Source: Yeguia hominis
GTDB taxonomy: Bacteria; Bacillota; Clostridia; Oscillospirales; Acutalibacteraceae
DNA length: 64,000 nt
NCBI RefSeq assembly: GCF_014384705.1
Contig: NZ_JACRSN010000019.1
Location: 6,271 to 70,270 of the forward strand
Direction: 5' to 3'
The translations under genes were made by a program, and so were the position numbers. Of this stretch, positions 1 through 8,849 are shown in pieces (position 1 is the stretch's first letter; each line of letters starts with the position of its first letter). Below the pieces are notes generated by a model. That model was not told the DNA's origin and did no database searches. It saw nothing but the letters and a program-made list of their open reading frames with translations.

Positions 1-487
1 CGGATGCACCGGCGCTGTAGGTGATTGTATGGGTAAAGGAACTCGATGCCCTCGCGATCTTGAGCGTCTGTTTGATGCCGATCGTTCCATTGGAAGCGGT
101 CAGCGTCGAAGCGCGCGGAATGGTGGTGAGCTTTGCCGTTCCGCTCTGCGTCGAAAGCGTGAACATGTGCTCGCCGCTGACCTTTATGGTGACGCTTTTA
201 GAGCCGTCCGCGCTGTGCGCAACCGTAACCGTATGCTCGACGCACAAGGTGTTGGAATCATAGGTAAACGAAAACGAACCGCTGTTTGTTTTGGACGATC
301 CGTTGATCGTGATCGTAAAAGATCCCTGTCCCCAGGTCTCATAGCCGGTGTTCGTCCGGCTCAACCGCAGCTTTGCCGTAACCTTTGAGGTGTTGTCCGC
401 CTCGCTGACGGCGCTCTCGCTCCAGGCCACTGTCCCGGAAATATACTGGTTGCTGGTTGTTACTTTAAAAGAACCGGATGCCGCCAT
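1..487 (-). CDS. phage tail/minor structural protein, DUF859-like (C-terminus off window)
   Basis: The reading frame opens with ATG at 487 behind a GGAGG site and runs off the left edge, so only about 162 N-terminal residues are visible. They are Ser/Thr-rich and beta-strand-like, starting MAASGSFKVTTSNQYISGTV and later containing TIPRAST, a phrase I associate with the DUF859 family of siphovirus minor structural proteins. It would act at the tail tip or fibre. It is the first visible gene of the leftward structural block and follows the coiled-coil tail protein after a 28-base gap. Family assignment is by pattern recall, and the missing C-terminus could change it. Confidence 0.55.
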   Translation of the reverse strand, partial: MAASGSFKVTTSNQYISGTVAWSESAVSEADNTSKVTAKLRLSRTNTGYETWGQGSFTITINGSSKTNSGSFSFTYDSNTLCVEHTVTVAHSADGSKSVTIKVSGEHMFTLSTQSGTAKLTTIPRASTLTASNGTIGIKQTLKIARASSSFTHTITYSAGAS

Positions 488-515
488 GTGTTCCTCCTTT
501 TCCGCTCATGTCCCT

Positions 516-1325
516 TCATCCTGCCGAAACCCGGCTTGTCAGCGTCAGCCCGGTTTCAAGATCTGTCTTTAAATCGAACAGCCGGTTGTGCGCGTCCGTC
601 CCGAAGGTGAGCAGCTTTAAAATCTGTGCTTCTGTGATATACAGTTTTTTCTCGCTGATATAGGCTACCTCATAGTCGGTGCTTCCCGGCTGAACAAACG
701 AAAGCCGGTCGTTTTGAAGCTTTGCGACAATCCGGCTGTCATCCTTTCCGATCTCGATCCCATCCGCAGAAAACCGGATATAGGTCCGGAACGCCTGGCT
801 GAATGCATGTAAGTCGTCCGCATCCTGAAAGTCGTATGCGCTTTCAAATACCGCCATGAGCGCCTCCGCGGTTTGTTTGAGGTTGGATTCCACAACCCCG
901 GCGAGCGTCTCTGTTTCGGTTTTCAGCGTGTAGGTTTCCGAAACCGTCGAAGTAATCTGATCCGCAGCCGTTTCAATTTCGCTTTGATACGCCTTTTCAA
1001 TCGCATCCGCCCGGGTCTGCATTTCGGTCAGCAGTTCCTCGTATTGTTCCCGCAGGGTTTTTTCCGTGTCCGCAAGCCCGTTTGTCAGCGTCTCGCCTTT
1101 TATGCTGTTGGCGTCCGTGCGCTGTGCAATGGCGTTCACCTTTTCAGAAAGCCCTTTTGCACCTGCGTACTGCTGCCGCAGCTCTTCGGAAAGATTTTCC
1201 TCCCCGATATTTGAGAGCGCATACTGCAGCTGCTCCGTAAGCTGATAGAGATAGCTGCGCAGCTGCCGCGCCTGCTCTGCGCTTCCTGCCGATGTGTGAA
1301 GCTGCGGCAAAGAAAGGGTATACAT
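516..1325 (-). CDS. phage tail protein with central coiled coil
   Basis: The protein has 269 residues. About residues 20-150 are heptad-like and rich in Glu, Gln and Ala, which predicts a coiled coil. The C-terminal 100 residues contain the phrases ADGIEIGKDDSRI and EKKLYITEAQI, which recur in tail and fibre proteins of Firmicutes phages. ATG at 1325 follows the stop of the upstream gene by three bases, indicating translational coupling in the structural operon. A trimeric fibre or baseplate-associated role is likely, but no enzymatic or receptor-binding domain can be recognised. Confidence 0.6.
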   Translation of the reverse strand: MYTLSLPQLHTSAGSAEQARQLRSYLYQLTEQLQYALSNIGEENLSEELRQQYAGAKGLSEKVNAIAQRTDANSIKGETLTNGLADTEKTLREQYEELLTEMQTRADAIEKAYQSEIETAADQITSTVSETYTLKTETETLAGVVESNLKQTAEALMAVFESAYDFQDADDLHAFSQAFRTYIRFSADGIEIGKDDSRIVAKLQNDRLSFVQPGSTDYEVAYISEKKLYITEAQILKLLTFGTDAHNRLFDLKTDLETGLTLTSRVSAG

Positions 1326-1328
1326 ATG

Positions 1329-3197
1329 CTACACCTCGCTTCCTTGTTCCAGTTCCTTTGTTGCGCCCAAGATCAGGCAAGGGCCCGTCCCTGCCATCCG
1401 AATCCGAACGCTGTCGCTCCGGTGCGGCAAAATCGGAACCGCATAGGTTTTCCGCACCGCCGCCGTTGTCTGAAAGACCGTCTCCCAGCTCGCGCCGTGA
1501 TCGTAGGAAACCGAAAGCGCGGCAGAAGAGCCCGCCTCCAGCTGCATCCGAATCTGCATCCGTGCAAGATATTTCCGGTCGAACACATCCTGCCAGAGGT
1601 CGCCGCTCTCCGCATACCACGAGACTGCGCCTTCGTCCGTGCCGGTCAGCCCGGAAACGGACGCTGCGCCCTGGATGCCGCGAATACCGCCGCTTTCCCC
1701 GTCGAGATAGTAAAGGCTATCCCCAAGCCTTGCAAAATATGTCGCGTGCGTTCCGTCCTCGCGATGCCAGAAGCCGTACGCCTCGTCGTACACAAAAAGA
1801 TGCCACGCAGAATCCGGCGACTGCATGGAAAGGTAGTACCGTCTGCCCAGCGCGCCTGCACTTGCGTTCCGGTACAGAATCGGGCCGAGCGGCGCGCCGA
1901 TATCATACGGCATCGCGCCGTCATACCCGCAGACGCTGTCCCGGCTCTTGTAGTACAGCGTTTCCCCTACAATCTGCAGGCTCTGTTCACTTCCCTTTGC
2001 CACACCGCGCGCGCGGATGCTCGCAAGCTGGAAGTTTGCCGGTTTCGTTCCGTAGATTCTGTGGATGAGATCCTCTTTAAAAAAGAGCACATACCCCAGG
2101 TGCGCAATACAGCCGGTGAAATCGCCGACCGACCCGACGGTCAGCGCATAGCTGTCCTGCGAGGTTCCCAAAAAGCAATTCCAGTTTTTCGGATCGCCAA
2201 GCGCCGAGGCATAGATTTCGTGCTTTTCCGAAGAGCATCCCCAGATCCGGTTGTTGAGCTCGCACACAAAATCCATGTCCGGCACTTTGCGGGAAATGGT
2301 CAGCGGCGTCTCCTGGGAAAATCCCAGGTCCAGAATTCCCGAAACCGTAAGATAGTTTTCTCCCCGATCGTAAATCAGAAACTCGCCGTTAAAGGCATCC
2401 TCTTTGCATCCGGAAATGGTAACGCCCTCATACTGCTGGAAAAAAGAGCCGATCCCAGATGAAGAAATCCGCACATACGTGCTCGGGACCGGCGTCCACG
2501 TGCCGCTGCTCGATGCAAACTGCTTGAGCGCGTGCGGGTTTGCGCTGGTGTCCATCCAGTAATCCCCGTTTTTCGGCGCTTCCGGTGCGATTCCCGATAC
2601 CGTATAGGCTTTGTATGGTTCCGTTGTGGTCTCCCAGTTTGATCCGTTATATTTCTTCATCACAGGGGTGTTTCCGCTGGTGTCGAGCCACAATTCGCCT
2701 GTTTTCGGAGATTTCGGCGCAGTGCTGCCGATGGCGTAATTGAGGAACGGATCGCTTGTGCGTGTCGTCAGCGCAAAATGTACGTCGTCGGTTGTGGCGA
2801 ACGACGCTTCCAGCGTTCCCCATTCCTGGGTTTCGGTATTGTAGTACCGTTTATCCGGAAAGATCACAAAATATGCGCCCATCGATACGAATTGACGGCG
2901 TTTGCCGGCGGGCAGCACCGGCAGCGTTGAAACTGCACTGCCGTTGTAATAGAACACGTTGTTCTCTACCCAGCAAAGGCGCTCTTTTGCAGAAAGCCCG
3001 GAAAGCGCCGTGAATTCTGTCGGGCCGCTGTAAAGCTTCCGTGCGGCGCGCGGCGAAAGCGCCGGATAGCGCGCGGAGCACAAATTTCCCATATTGTAAA
3101 ACTGCGTGTCGTCCGCCGCGTCGGTGTGGTTATAGCCCTTAAAATCGAGCTGCACCGTCTGCCGCCGCGCGGTTTCTTCTAAATTCGGCAAATACAT
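1329..3197 (-). CDS. phage virion structural protein, about 622 aa
   Basis: I start the gene at ATG 3197, directly behind AGGTGAAAGG; an upstream in-frame ATG at 3218 has no ribosome site. The protein opens MYLPNLEETARRQTVQLDFK and is rich in short aromatic and glycine-bearing strands, suggesting a beta-rich, perhaps propeller-like fold. Residues about 150-220 hold two similar segments of the type PKSGDxWxDTS, a repeat common in tail and baseplate proteins. Position between the adaptor-type gene and the tail gene fits a tail hub, stabilisation or baseplate role. I do not recognise a precise family. Confidence 0.55.
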   Translation of the reverse strand: MYLPNLEETARRQTVQLDFKGYNHTDAADDTQFYNMGNLCSARYPALSPRAARKLYSGPTEFTALSGLSAKERLCWVENNVFYYNGSAVSTLPVLPAGKRRQFVSMGAYFVIFPDKRYYNTETQEWGTLEASFATTDDVHFALTTRTSDPFLNYAIGSTAPKSPKTGELWLDTSGNTPVMKKYNGSNWETTTEPYKAYTVSGIAPEAPKNGDYWMDTSANPHALKQFASSSGTWTPVPSTYVRISSSGIGSFFQQYEGVTISGCKEDAFNGEFLIYDRGENYLTVSGILDLGFSQETPLTISRKVPDMDFVCELNNRIWGCSSEKHEIYASALGDPKNWNCFLGTSQDSYALTVGSVGDFTGCIAHLGYVLFFKEDLIHRIYGTKPANFQLASIRARGVAKGSEQSLQIVGETLYYKSRDSVCGYDGAMPYDIGAPLGPILYRNASAGALGRRYYLSMQSPDSAWHLFVYDEAYGFWHREDGTHATYFARLGDSLYYLDGESGGIRGIQGAASVSGLTGTDEGAVSWYAESGDLWQDVFDRKYLARMQIRMQLEAGSSAALSVSYDHGASWETVFQTTAAVRKTYAVPILPHRSDSVRIRMAGTGPCLILGATKELEQGSEV

Positions 3198-3205
3198 CCT
3201 TTCAC

Positions 3206-3592
3206 CTACTTTGCGCAAATCCGGTTTTCCTGCAGAGGCAGGTGTGTCCGATTGTAAAAATTGGCGTAGGCCTGATAGGCCGTGTTGTAAAGCATGGCGG
3301 AATTGTTGTATCTTGCGAACTCCGCGTTTGCAAAATCAATCTGTGCAAATAAATACTTGATGTACACATCGGAATACGGCTCCGGAATCAGCAGCGTCTG
3401 CGACTGGATGCCGGCTTCCTCCGGATCATATCCCGCATATTCTGCGCCGATGCCGTCTTTGTTTTCGTGTGTGCGGATGATTTCCTGCAGCACAAGGCCG
3501 TCCAGATCCGATAGCCACCGAATTTTTTCCGCTTCGCTGTAAGCGTTTGGCTTTTGCCCGTCGCAGCGCGCAATTGCCTCCTGAATCGTCAC
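3206..3592 (-). CDS. putative phage head-tail connector/adaptor protein
   Basis: GTG at 3592 is the best start: it sits eleven bases behind GGAGG and gives a 128-residue protein beginning MTIQEAIARCDGQKPN. The sequence is largely helical and acidic, ending in an amphipathic stretch rich in Asn, Tyr and Ala. There is no catalytic motif. Length, predicted fold and place between capsid and tail genes are those of an adaptor that bridges portal and tail, but this is inferred from position. The stop lies nine bases before the next gene's ATG. Confidence 0.45.
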   Translation of the reverse strand: MTIQEAIARCDGQKPNAYSEAEKIRWLSDLDGLVLQEIIRTHENKDGIGAEYAGYDPEEAGIQSQTLLIPEPYSDVYIKYLFAQIDFANAEFARYNNSAMLYNTAYQAYANFYNRTHLPLQENRICAK

Positions 3593-3665
3593 GTCCGATT
3601 TTCCTCCTTTCGAAAAAAGGGACGTGCCTGCACACATCCCTTTTCAGCCGGCCTGCCGCCCTTCT

Positions 3666-3914
3666 TTAGTTTTGCGCAATCCCCGCAATAAACGAGTAGG
3701 CCGCCTCGTCCTGCTCCGTGGAATTCTGGATAATCTCCGCAACCGCGCGCGGGACCAGAACGTCCACGCCACGCTGAATCAGATAGGTTTTTCCGTTGAG
3801 CCCCACAAACAAATCCGCCTGTTTGTTTTCCCGATCCCGCGGCAGGTGGATGTATACCTTTTCTTCCATCGGATCCGGCGCCGCAGCCGGTTTTACGCTT
3901 TCTTTACTCGCCAT
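3666..3914 (-). CDS. small phage protein downstream of the capsid gene
   Basis: An 82-residue protein with a charged, proline-containing N-terminus (MASKESVKPAAAPDPMEEK), followed by a segment with KVYIHLPRDRENKQADLFVG and a predicted short helix at the C-terminus. Small proteins of this kind often follow the capsid gene in clostridial prophages, where decoration or head-completion roles have been proposed. Nothing in the sequence proves this. The ATG has a clear AAAGGGG site, and it is co-directional with the capsid gene 59 bases away. Confidence 0.5.
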   Translation of the reverse strand: MASKESVKPAAAPDPMEEKVYIHLPRDRENKQADLFVGLNGKTYLIQRGVDVLVPRAVAEIIQNSTEQDEAAYSFIAGIAQN

Positions 3915-3973
3915 AAAAAAGCCCCTTTCTCTTGCGGGCAGGGCGGAAACACCCGCCCCGCCCGTCTGTTTTC

Positions 3974-5194
3974 TTAGTTTGCTTCTACGTCTTTGCTGAA
4001 GCTTGAGCAGGTCTCAATCCGCACCATGTATTCCTCCACAAGGCGCTTCGCGGTTTTGATCGCCTTCCAGCCGACCGAGCTGCGCTGATTCAGCGGGTCG
4101 TCGCCGTAGCCGAGCTGCTTGACGATGTGCTGCAGGCCGCCGCCCGTTACTTCGGTAACGCCGTACGCGTTCGCACCGAGCACCATGGTTGCATATACGC
4201 CGATGCCGCCGGCGCCGCCCTCGCCGGGATAAATAACCGCATTGTCCTCTGCGGTGACGTTCGTGTCCAGCGTCAGCGTAGAAGTCGTATTCGCCGTGAC
4301 CTTCGCTCTGGTTCCGCCTACAAGGACATACCGCCCGACCAGCGCATTTGCCGCAACCGTTCCGCCGTCAAAGGTGACCGATTTGCTCCCGGAAGAGATT
4401 GCACCGTTTACGGTCAGTGTCCGGCCGTCCTGCGCCAGATCCGCGCCCTGCCAGATTTTCGCTTCGGTCGTCTCCACAAAGCGCACGCCGCCGATCTTTC
4501 CGATCTCGCCGTTAAAGATCGCCTCCGGATTTGCATACTTGTTGATATCCACCCAGGAGCCGGCATCCTTTGCCGCAACCATCAAATCTTTTGCCACATG
4601 CGGATGGATAATCGCCACATAGGAGCCGTCAATCTGCGGCGCGTTGGCCGCCTTGAGGATCGCCGCTGCCTTAAAGATCAGATCCAGTGAAATCAGATTC
4701 GATTCGCCGAGACCTCCGCGGGTTGTGCCGCTGGCATAGAGCACGTTCGTGCCGCCCACAATCTCGTTGCGGGTGATGGTGTCGAGCGTGCGGCCCGCCT
4801 GTGCGCCCAGAAGCTTTGTCGCCTCCACGACCGTGTTGTCGATCGCGGTCAGCTCCAGAACATCTGATTGCTGGACGAAATCGCCGTACTGCGCAACCTG
4901 CGCGGTGATCGCCGTGACGTTGAGCTTGTTGCCCGCCGGCGTAACCCCTTCGGTAATGGCCTTGAGCGCTTTCGGCAGTGCGCTGAATTTCCGGAATTCA
5001 ATCGATTTTCCGCCGTTTTTCGGAATCGGGCGCTTTTGGCCGAACTGATCGTGTACAAGGTTCGGCTCCGCCATATCGATGAGCGCCATATCATAGAACG
5101 TTTTCATCTCCGGGGAAAGATCATTTCCCGCGGCATTCAGCAGCGTTGTCTGCGTGTCAAACAGCTGTAAATTGAGTTTGGTTTCGAATTTCAT
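3974..5194 (-). CDS. major capsid protein, N4-gp56 type
   Basis: The start is ATG 5194 behind GAAAGGAG, giving 406 residues; a longer frame upstream has no ribosome site. Central phrases such as KSIEFRKFSALP, EGVTPAGNKL and YGDFVQQSDVLEL are typical of the N4-gp56 family of capsid proteins with an HK97-like fold. A glycine/threonine-rich insertion lies around residues 275-340. The extreme N-terminus reads MKFETKLNLQLFD. This resembles the LNLQFF sequence removed by Prp proteases from ribosomal protein L27 and from some staphylococcal phage capsids, so the mature protein may lack these residues. Scaffold and protease genes are immediately upstream. Confidence 0.88.
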   Translation of the reverse strand: MKFETKLNLQLFDTQTTLLNAAGNDLSPEMKTFYDMALIDMAEPNLVHDQFGQKRPIPKNGGKSIEFRKFSALPKALKAITEGVTPAGNKLNVTAITAQVAQYGDFVQQSDVLELTAIDNTVVEATKLLGAQAGRTLDTITRNEIVGGTNVLYASGTTRGGLGESNLISLDLIFKAAAILKAANAPQIDGSYVAIIHPHVAKDLMVAAKDAGSWVDINKYANPEAIFNGEIGKIGGVRFVETTEAKIWQGADLAQDGRTLTVNGAISSGSKSVTFDGGTVAANALVGRYVLVGGTRAKVTANTTSTLTLDTNVTAEDNAVIYPGEGGAGGIGVYATMVLGANAYGVTEVTGGGLQHIVKQLGYGDDPLNQRSSVGWKAIKTAKRLVEEYMVRIETCSSFSKDVEAN

Positions 5195-5231
5195 GTTTTT
5201 CTCCTTTCCTTTTTTCAGAAAACAGATTGCG

Positions 5232-6209
5232 CTAAAATACAATCCGTTCCCCGCGTTCTGCCCTGCGCATGACTTCTGCGCGGTCTGCTTTCGTGAGTTT
5301 GGAAACATCCGTCTTGGTGATCACGCCGGCAGGTGTGTGCACGCCGTTTTCGGCCGGCCGTGCAGCCTTGGCCTTTACATTGTTCGCCACCTGCTCCGAA
5401 ACTTTTTGCGCCGTATACTGCATCGCGCCGCTGATAATTTCATCCTTGTGCAGCACCTCGTATGCGGTGCGGACATCAATCCCATTCCGTAAAAGGCCGA
5501 CAAACTGCGGGTTTTTCACTTCCTGCCCGAGCTCAAAGGCCGGGTAGACCGTCTTAACCGCTTCGCTTTCTTCCTGCCATTTCCGCAAAGCCTCCTCGTG
5601 CTGATCCTGCGCCTGGCGTTCATCCAGCGCACGCTTGAGCGCTGCGTTCTGCCGCTCCATTTTCCGGATCTCCCGGAGCTGATCGGCAGTCATGCCGCGT
5701 TTTTCTGCCTCCGCTTCATAGATCTTGTGATCCGATTCAATCGCTTCCAGCAGCTTTTCCGGATCCTTATCCTCCACATGGTACACCTCTGCCAGCGTCT
5801 CCAGCAGCGGCGTATACCGTTCCGCCTGTGCTTTGAACTCCCGGCTTTCCCGGAATCGCTGATTGATGATCTTCTGCACGCGCTCGTCGAACGCCTGCTT
5901 GTATTCGCCTTTAATCAGTTCCTCAAAGCTCGGCTTTGCGGGCGGATCCTCCGCGTTCGGTGTTTCCTCGTTTTGCTCCCCGGCGTCGGGAGCGGCTTCT
6001 TCTGCTTCCTGCTTTCCGTATCGCACGGCAGAAAGCGGATTCTTTGCTCTCGCCCGTTCCTTTGCGGCGTCCAAAGGGGATTTGTTTTCGCCCGAATTTG
6101 CAGCGTCTTTTCCTGCGGTTTCCGCCGAAGCGGCGGCTGCTGTCGCCGCGCCTCCCTCTGCACCGGCTGCGCCGTCAAACAGACGGAGATCCAAATTTGT
6201 AATTTGCAT
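5232..6209 (-). CDS. capsid scaffolding protein
   Basis: ATG at 6209 behind GGAAAGGAAG gives 325 residues. After an Ala/Gly-rich N-terminus the protein is highly charged and helical with coiled-coil character (about residues 110-240), as in phage scaffolds that are expelled or cleaved during head assembly. It lies directly upstream of the capsid gene. Its N-terminus, MQITNLDLRLFDG, repeats the pattern seen at the start of the capsid protein and is a plausible Prp cleavage site. The gene has its own predicted promoter (6285-6313), separated from the portal/terminase operon by a terminator. Confidence 0.75.
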   Translation of the reverse strand: MQITNLDLRLFDGAAGAEGGAATAAAASAETAGKDAANSGENKSPLDAAKERARAKNPLSAVRYGKQEAEEAAPDAGEQNEETPNAEDPPAKPSFEELIKGEYKQAFDERVQKIINQRFRESREFKAQAERYTPLLETLAEVYHVEDKDPEKLLEAIESDHKIYEAEAEKRGMTADQLREIRKMERQNAALKRALDERQAQDQHEEALRKWQEESEAVKTVYPAFELGQEVKNPQFVGLLRNGIDVRTAYEVLHKDEIISGAMQYTAQKVSEQVANNVKAKAARPAENGVHTPAGVITKTDVSKLTKADRAEVMRRAERGERIVF

Positions 6210-6284
6210 GTGACTGCTTCCTTTCCATCGTCTTTCCGAAGTGCCATTCATCCGAAGGCGTGCGCCGCCCTCGCTTCTTCTTCT

Positions 6285-6313
6285 ATTGTAGAAAATTCAA
6301 AAAATTCCGTCAC
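6285..6313 (-). promoter_or_regulatory. predicted promoter of the scaffold-capsid operon
   Basis: On the minus strand GTGACG (-35, 6308-6313) and TACAAT (-10, 6285-6290) are 17 bases apart, about 75 bases before the scaffold start. A strong terminator just upstream makes a separate promoter for scaffold and capsid sensible, since these are needed in large amounts. Confidence 0.45.
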
Positions 6314-6389
6314 CCTAGTTTTTTTCTCCGCAAAATCATTTGCAATTTTAAAAGGGAATCATGATGCTGCAATGTTACAAACGCATACA

Positions 6390-6424
6390 AAAAAACGGAG
6401 AGGCGGCAACCCTCTCCGTTTCTG
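6390..6424 (-). terminator. rho-independent terminator after the protease gene
   Basis: On the minus strand a perfect GGAGAGG/CCTCTCC-type stem extended by AAAC/GTTT is followed by seven T residues. It begins directly after the stop of the Prp-like gene and should end the terminase-portal-protease transcript. Confidence 0.85.
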
Positions 6425-6754
6425 TTATCCTTTCATTTCAATAGCGACATTTTCCGGATATCTTTCCTGCAGCAGCTGAAAGCCCGTGAGAATCGTATCG
6501 AGCATTGCGCGCACTTCTTCGGCGTGCGTTAAAACTGCAATCTGAAACGCCACATCTCCCGGCGTTACTTTCCGGCGCTGCAGCCGCACAAGCCCGCGCG
6601 CCTCCTGCGTTTCCAGGCATGCGCTAAGCGTGCACACCAGCATAGAGATCCCCGCGCATACAAGATCGCGTTCCCCCTGCCTCGCAAAATCGGCATGCCC
6701 CTGCAGCCGGACGGACACGCACCCGCAGGATTCTTTCCATGTAATCTGCGTCAT
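6425..6754 (-). CDS. phage-encoded Prp-type cysteine protease
   Basis: The protein has 109 residues, the usual length of Prp (YsxB), the protease that trims the N-terminus of ribosomal protein L27 in Firmicutes. The segment GHADFARQGERDLVCAGIS has the Prp catalytic pattern, with His20 and Cys33 as the probable dyad; the spacing is one residue longer than I recall for staphylococcal Prp. It lies between portal and scaffold genes, where a head maturation protease is expected. The scaffold and capsid proteins both start with sequences resembling the Prp target. A head-processing role is therefore likely. Processing of host L27 is also possible. Confidence 0.78.
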   Translation of the reverse strand: MTQITWKESCGCVSVRLQGHADFARQGERDLVCAGISMLVCTLSACLETQEARGLVRLQRRKVTPGDVAFQIAVLTHAEEVRAMLDTILTGFQLLQERYPENVAIEMKG

Positions 6755-6764
6755 GGTGCGCCTC

Positions 6765-8834
6765 TTAGTTGGGCGACGACGCTTCCGCTGTCCGCCGCCG
6801 CGCCGACTCCGTTACGCTGGATTCGGATGTTCTCTTCGCCGCCCCGAGCGCATCCGTGTCCACGACGCCGGTGCTGTCTCTGCCCGGCGCCCGGCCCATT
6901 TCCGCCGCGCCGTTTTCCGCAACCAGCTGCAAGGCATTCGTGCCGTAATTCTGATCGATAATCGCCGCCATTTTGGCCATTTGCTCCTGCATCTGCCGCA
7001 CCATCTGCAGCAGCGTTCCGTTCTGGCTGATCTTCTGCATCACGGTATCTTTCCCCTCAAAATCCATCATATCCACGCAGACAAGCGCCTGATCGGCAAG
7101 CTCCGGATTGAAAAAGCCCATGCTGTAAAGCTCTTTTGCAAGCTCATTCTGCGAGATTTTGGAAAACGGCGAGGCTTTTTGCGAGGTGATCCGAATATCA
7201 AATTCCGGCACGCGATATCCAAGCTCCAGCCCGAATGCACTGCCCTGCGCCTGCGGCTGCAGCCCGCGGTTGTCGTACGATACAAATTCCTGCGCGCCTT
7301 TTTCTCCGAGAATCCGGAAAAACCGGGGCTCATCATAAAATTGGCGAATGAGTTCCAAGCACAGATAATTGATTCTCGCAAACGCCCGGTACGCGCTCTT
7401 AATCATGTCGCGGGAGAGCTTGCTTCCGGCCTCCTGCAGCGCCGCAATGGCCGACGCCGCCGTCACGCCGGCGCTCGTGCCGCCCTGCGAAACATCCCGG
7501 TTTCCGCTGGTTTCCTTGAGCTCATCAATCTTCAGCTGCAAAATCTGCACGTAGATGCTGGAAAGCGGAATTGTTTCCATCTCGCGGATGCTGTCGTCGC
7601 CGAGCCCGCCGCCGGAAACATGGATGAAATCGCGGCTCCAATCGGCAAATTCTTTTTCGTTGACGCTGCCGTCATCCCGAATGAAATACCGCTTTTTCGA
7701 TGCCATCAGCGCATTTTTGAGAATCAGCTGATTGAGCTTATCAATGTAAAGCTGCACGTCCTTCATCGTATCGATGTAGCCGAATCCGGCCGGCGTTCCC
7801 TCTTCCAAAAACAAAACGTCGAACACAAAGGGGTATTTCCCGTGATCATAGAATCCGCGCTCCATATAGTTTGGATCGTTTTCCGATGCATAAAGCACTT
7901 CTCCGCCCGCAAACTTGCAGTAGTGCAGAATCTCCCGATCTCCCGCAAGCTTCTTGTAGTACCAATCGATCACCGCCGTTTTCTTTGATGTATCAACGGT
8001 ATCATCATAGATATATTTGGAAATATCCAGCGCACTGCCGCCGAGATTCTGCAGCTGCGGGTACTGCTCCGATAAGAGATCGTTGTCCGCGAGCTCCACG
8101 GAAAACAGATTGCGCGACTGCTGGATATCGCTGATTCCCGGCTCCCAAAAGAGATTGAGCAAATCCAGCTTTCGGATATCCACATCGCCCAGTCCGCCGT
8201 GCTTTTTGGCGTTCCAGAATACGCCGTACACGCCGGTCCCGGTTTTCAGCTTGTACCACCAGGCATCCGAATACGTCTGCTCAAACTGGTTCTGCTCCAA
8301 AATCACCGGCAAAATCGAGGAAAGAATCTTCGCCTCCTGCTTGTCCCCTTCCTCGCGCGGGAGAACGTTCGGCTCCGGATAATTATCCATTGCATCTGCA
8401 TGCTTATTGGCAATGGAGTTGAATAGCCACGCCGACGCCGGATAGGGATCCGTGCCCGCATTTTCGCGAATCTGATCCCAATGCCGCATCTTGTACCACT
8501 GTTCGTTTTCGATGATCCGGCGCTCCAAATTCGCCTTGCCGCGCTTGTATTCCTGCAAGGTGGCCTGCGCCTGTGCAATTTCTTTTTGCCCGATTGCCGC
8601 TTGCTGCCGCTCTGCCAGAATCTTCCCTGCCGGCACAGTCTCCGGCGCCGTTCCCGGAAGCAGCGTCTGCCGCATTTCTTCTGGATTTTCTTCCATCTGC
8701 GGACGTTCGGGTGCGCTTTCCTGCAGGGCTTCCGGCGCGCGCGGCAAGGTTTCCGCATCACGCTTTCGCGCGTCTGCGTCCCCGAATGTCTGCCGGGGCG
8801 CGCGCGCTTTCTGCTTTTTCTCTTTCTCTGCCAT
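6765..8834 (-). CDS. phage portal protein
   Basis: A 689-residue protein starting at ATG 8834 behind GGGGGAT. The first 100 residues are low-complexity and charged. The portal core follows, with phrases such as WYKMRHWDQIRENAG and SAWLFNSIANKHADAMDNYP seen in P22-like and N4-gp56-associated portals of clostridial prophages. A long helical C-terminal region (about 560-640) fits the barrel and crown. The portal forms the dodecameric DNA entry ring at one capsid vertex and binds terminase. Position directly after the large terminase supports the call. The protease gene begins 11 bases after its stop. Confidence 0.85.
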   Translation of the reverse strand: MAEKEKKQKARAPRQTFGDADARKRDAETLPRAPEALQESAPERPQMEENPEEMRQTLLPGTAPETVPAGKILAERQQAAIGQKEIAQAQATLQEYKRGKANLERRIIENEQWYKMRHWDQIRENAGTDPYPASAWLFNSIANKHADAMDNYPEPNVLPREEGDKQEAKILSSILPVILEQNQFEQTYSDAWWYKLKTGTGVYGVFWNAKKHGGLGDVDIRKLDLLNLFWEPGISDIQQSRNLFSVELADNDLLSEQYPQLQNLGGSALDISKYIYDDTVDTSKKTAVIDWYYKKLAGDREILHYCKFAGGEVLYASENDPNYMERGFYDHGKYPFVFDVLFLEEGTPAGFGYIDTMKDVQLYIDKLNQLILKNALMASKKRYFIRDDGSVNEKEFADWSRDFIHVSGGGLGDDSIREMETIPLSSIYVQILQLKIDELKETSGNRDVSQGGTSAGVTAASAIAALQEAGSKLSRDMIKSAYRAFARINYLCLELIRQFYDEPRFFRILGEKGAQEFVSYDNRGLQPQAQGSAFGLELGYRVPEFDIRITSQKASPFSKISQNELAKELYSMGFFNPELADQALVCVDMMDFEGKDTVMQKISQNGTLLQMVRQMQEQMAKMAAIIDQNYGTNALQLVAENGAAEMGRAPGRDSTGVVDTDALGAAKRTSESSVTESARRRTAEASSPN

Positions 8835-8849
8835 GCTGATGATCCCCCT

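Noticed and set aside
6630..7988. A 452-codon plus-strand frame opposite the portal gene
   Set aside because: Antisense shadow with no ribosome site or recognisable domain.
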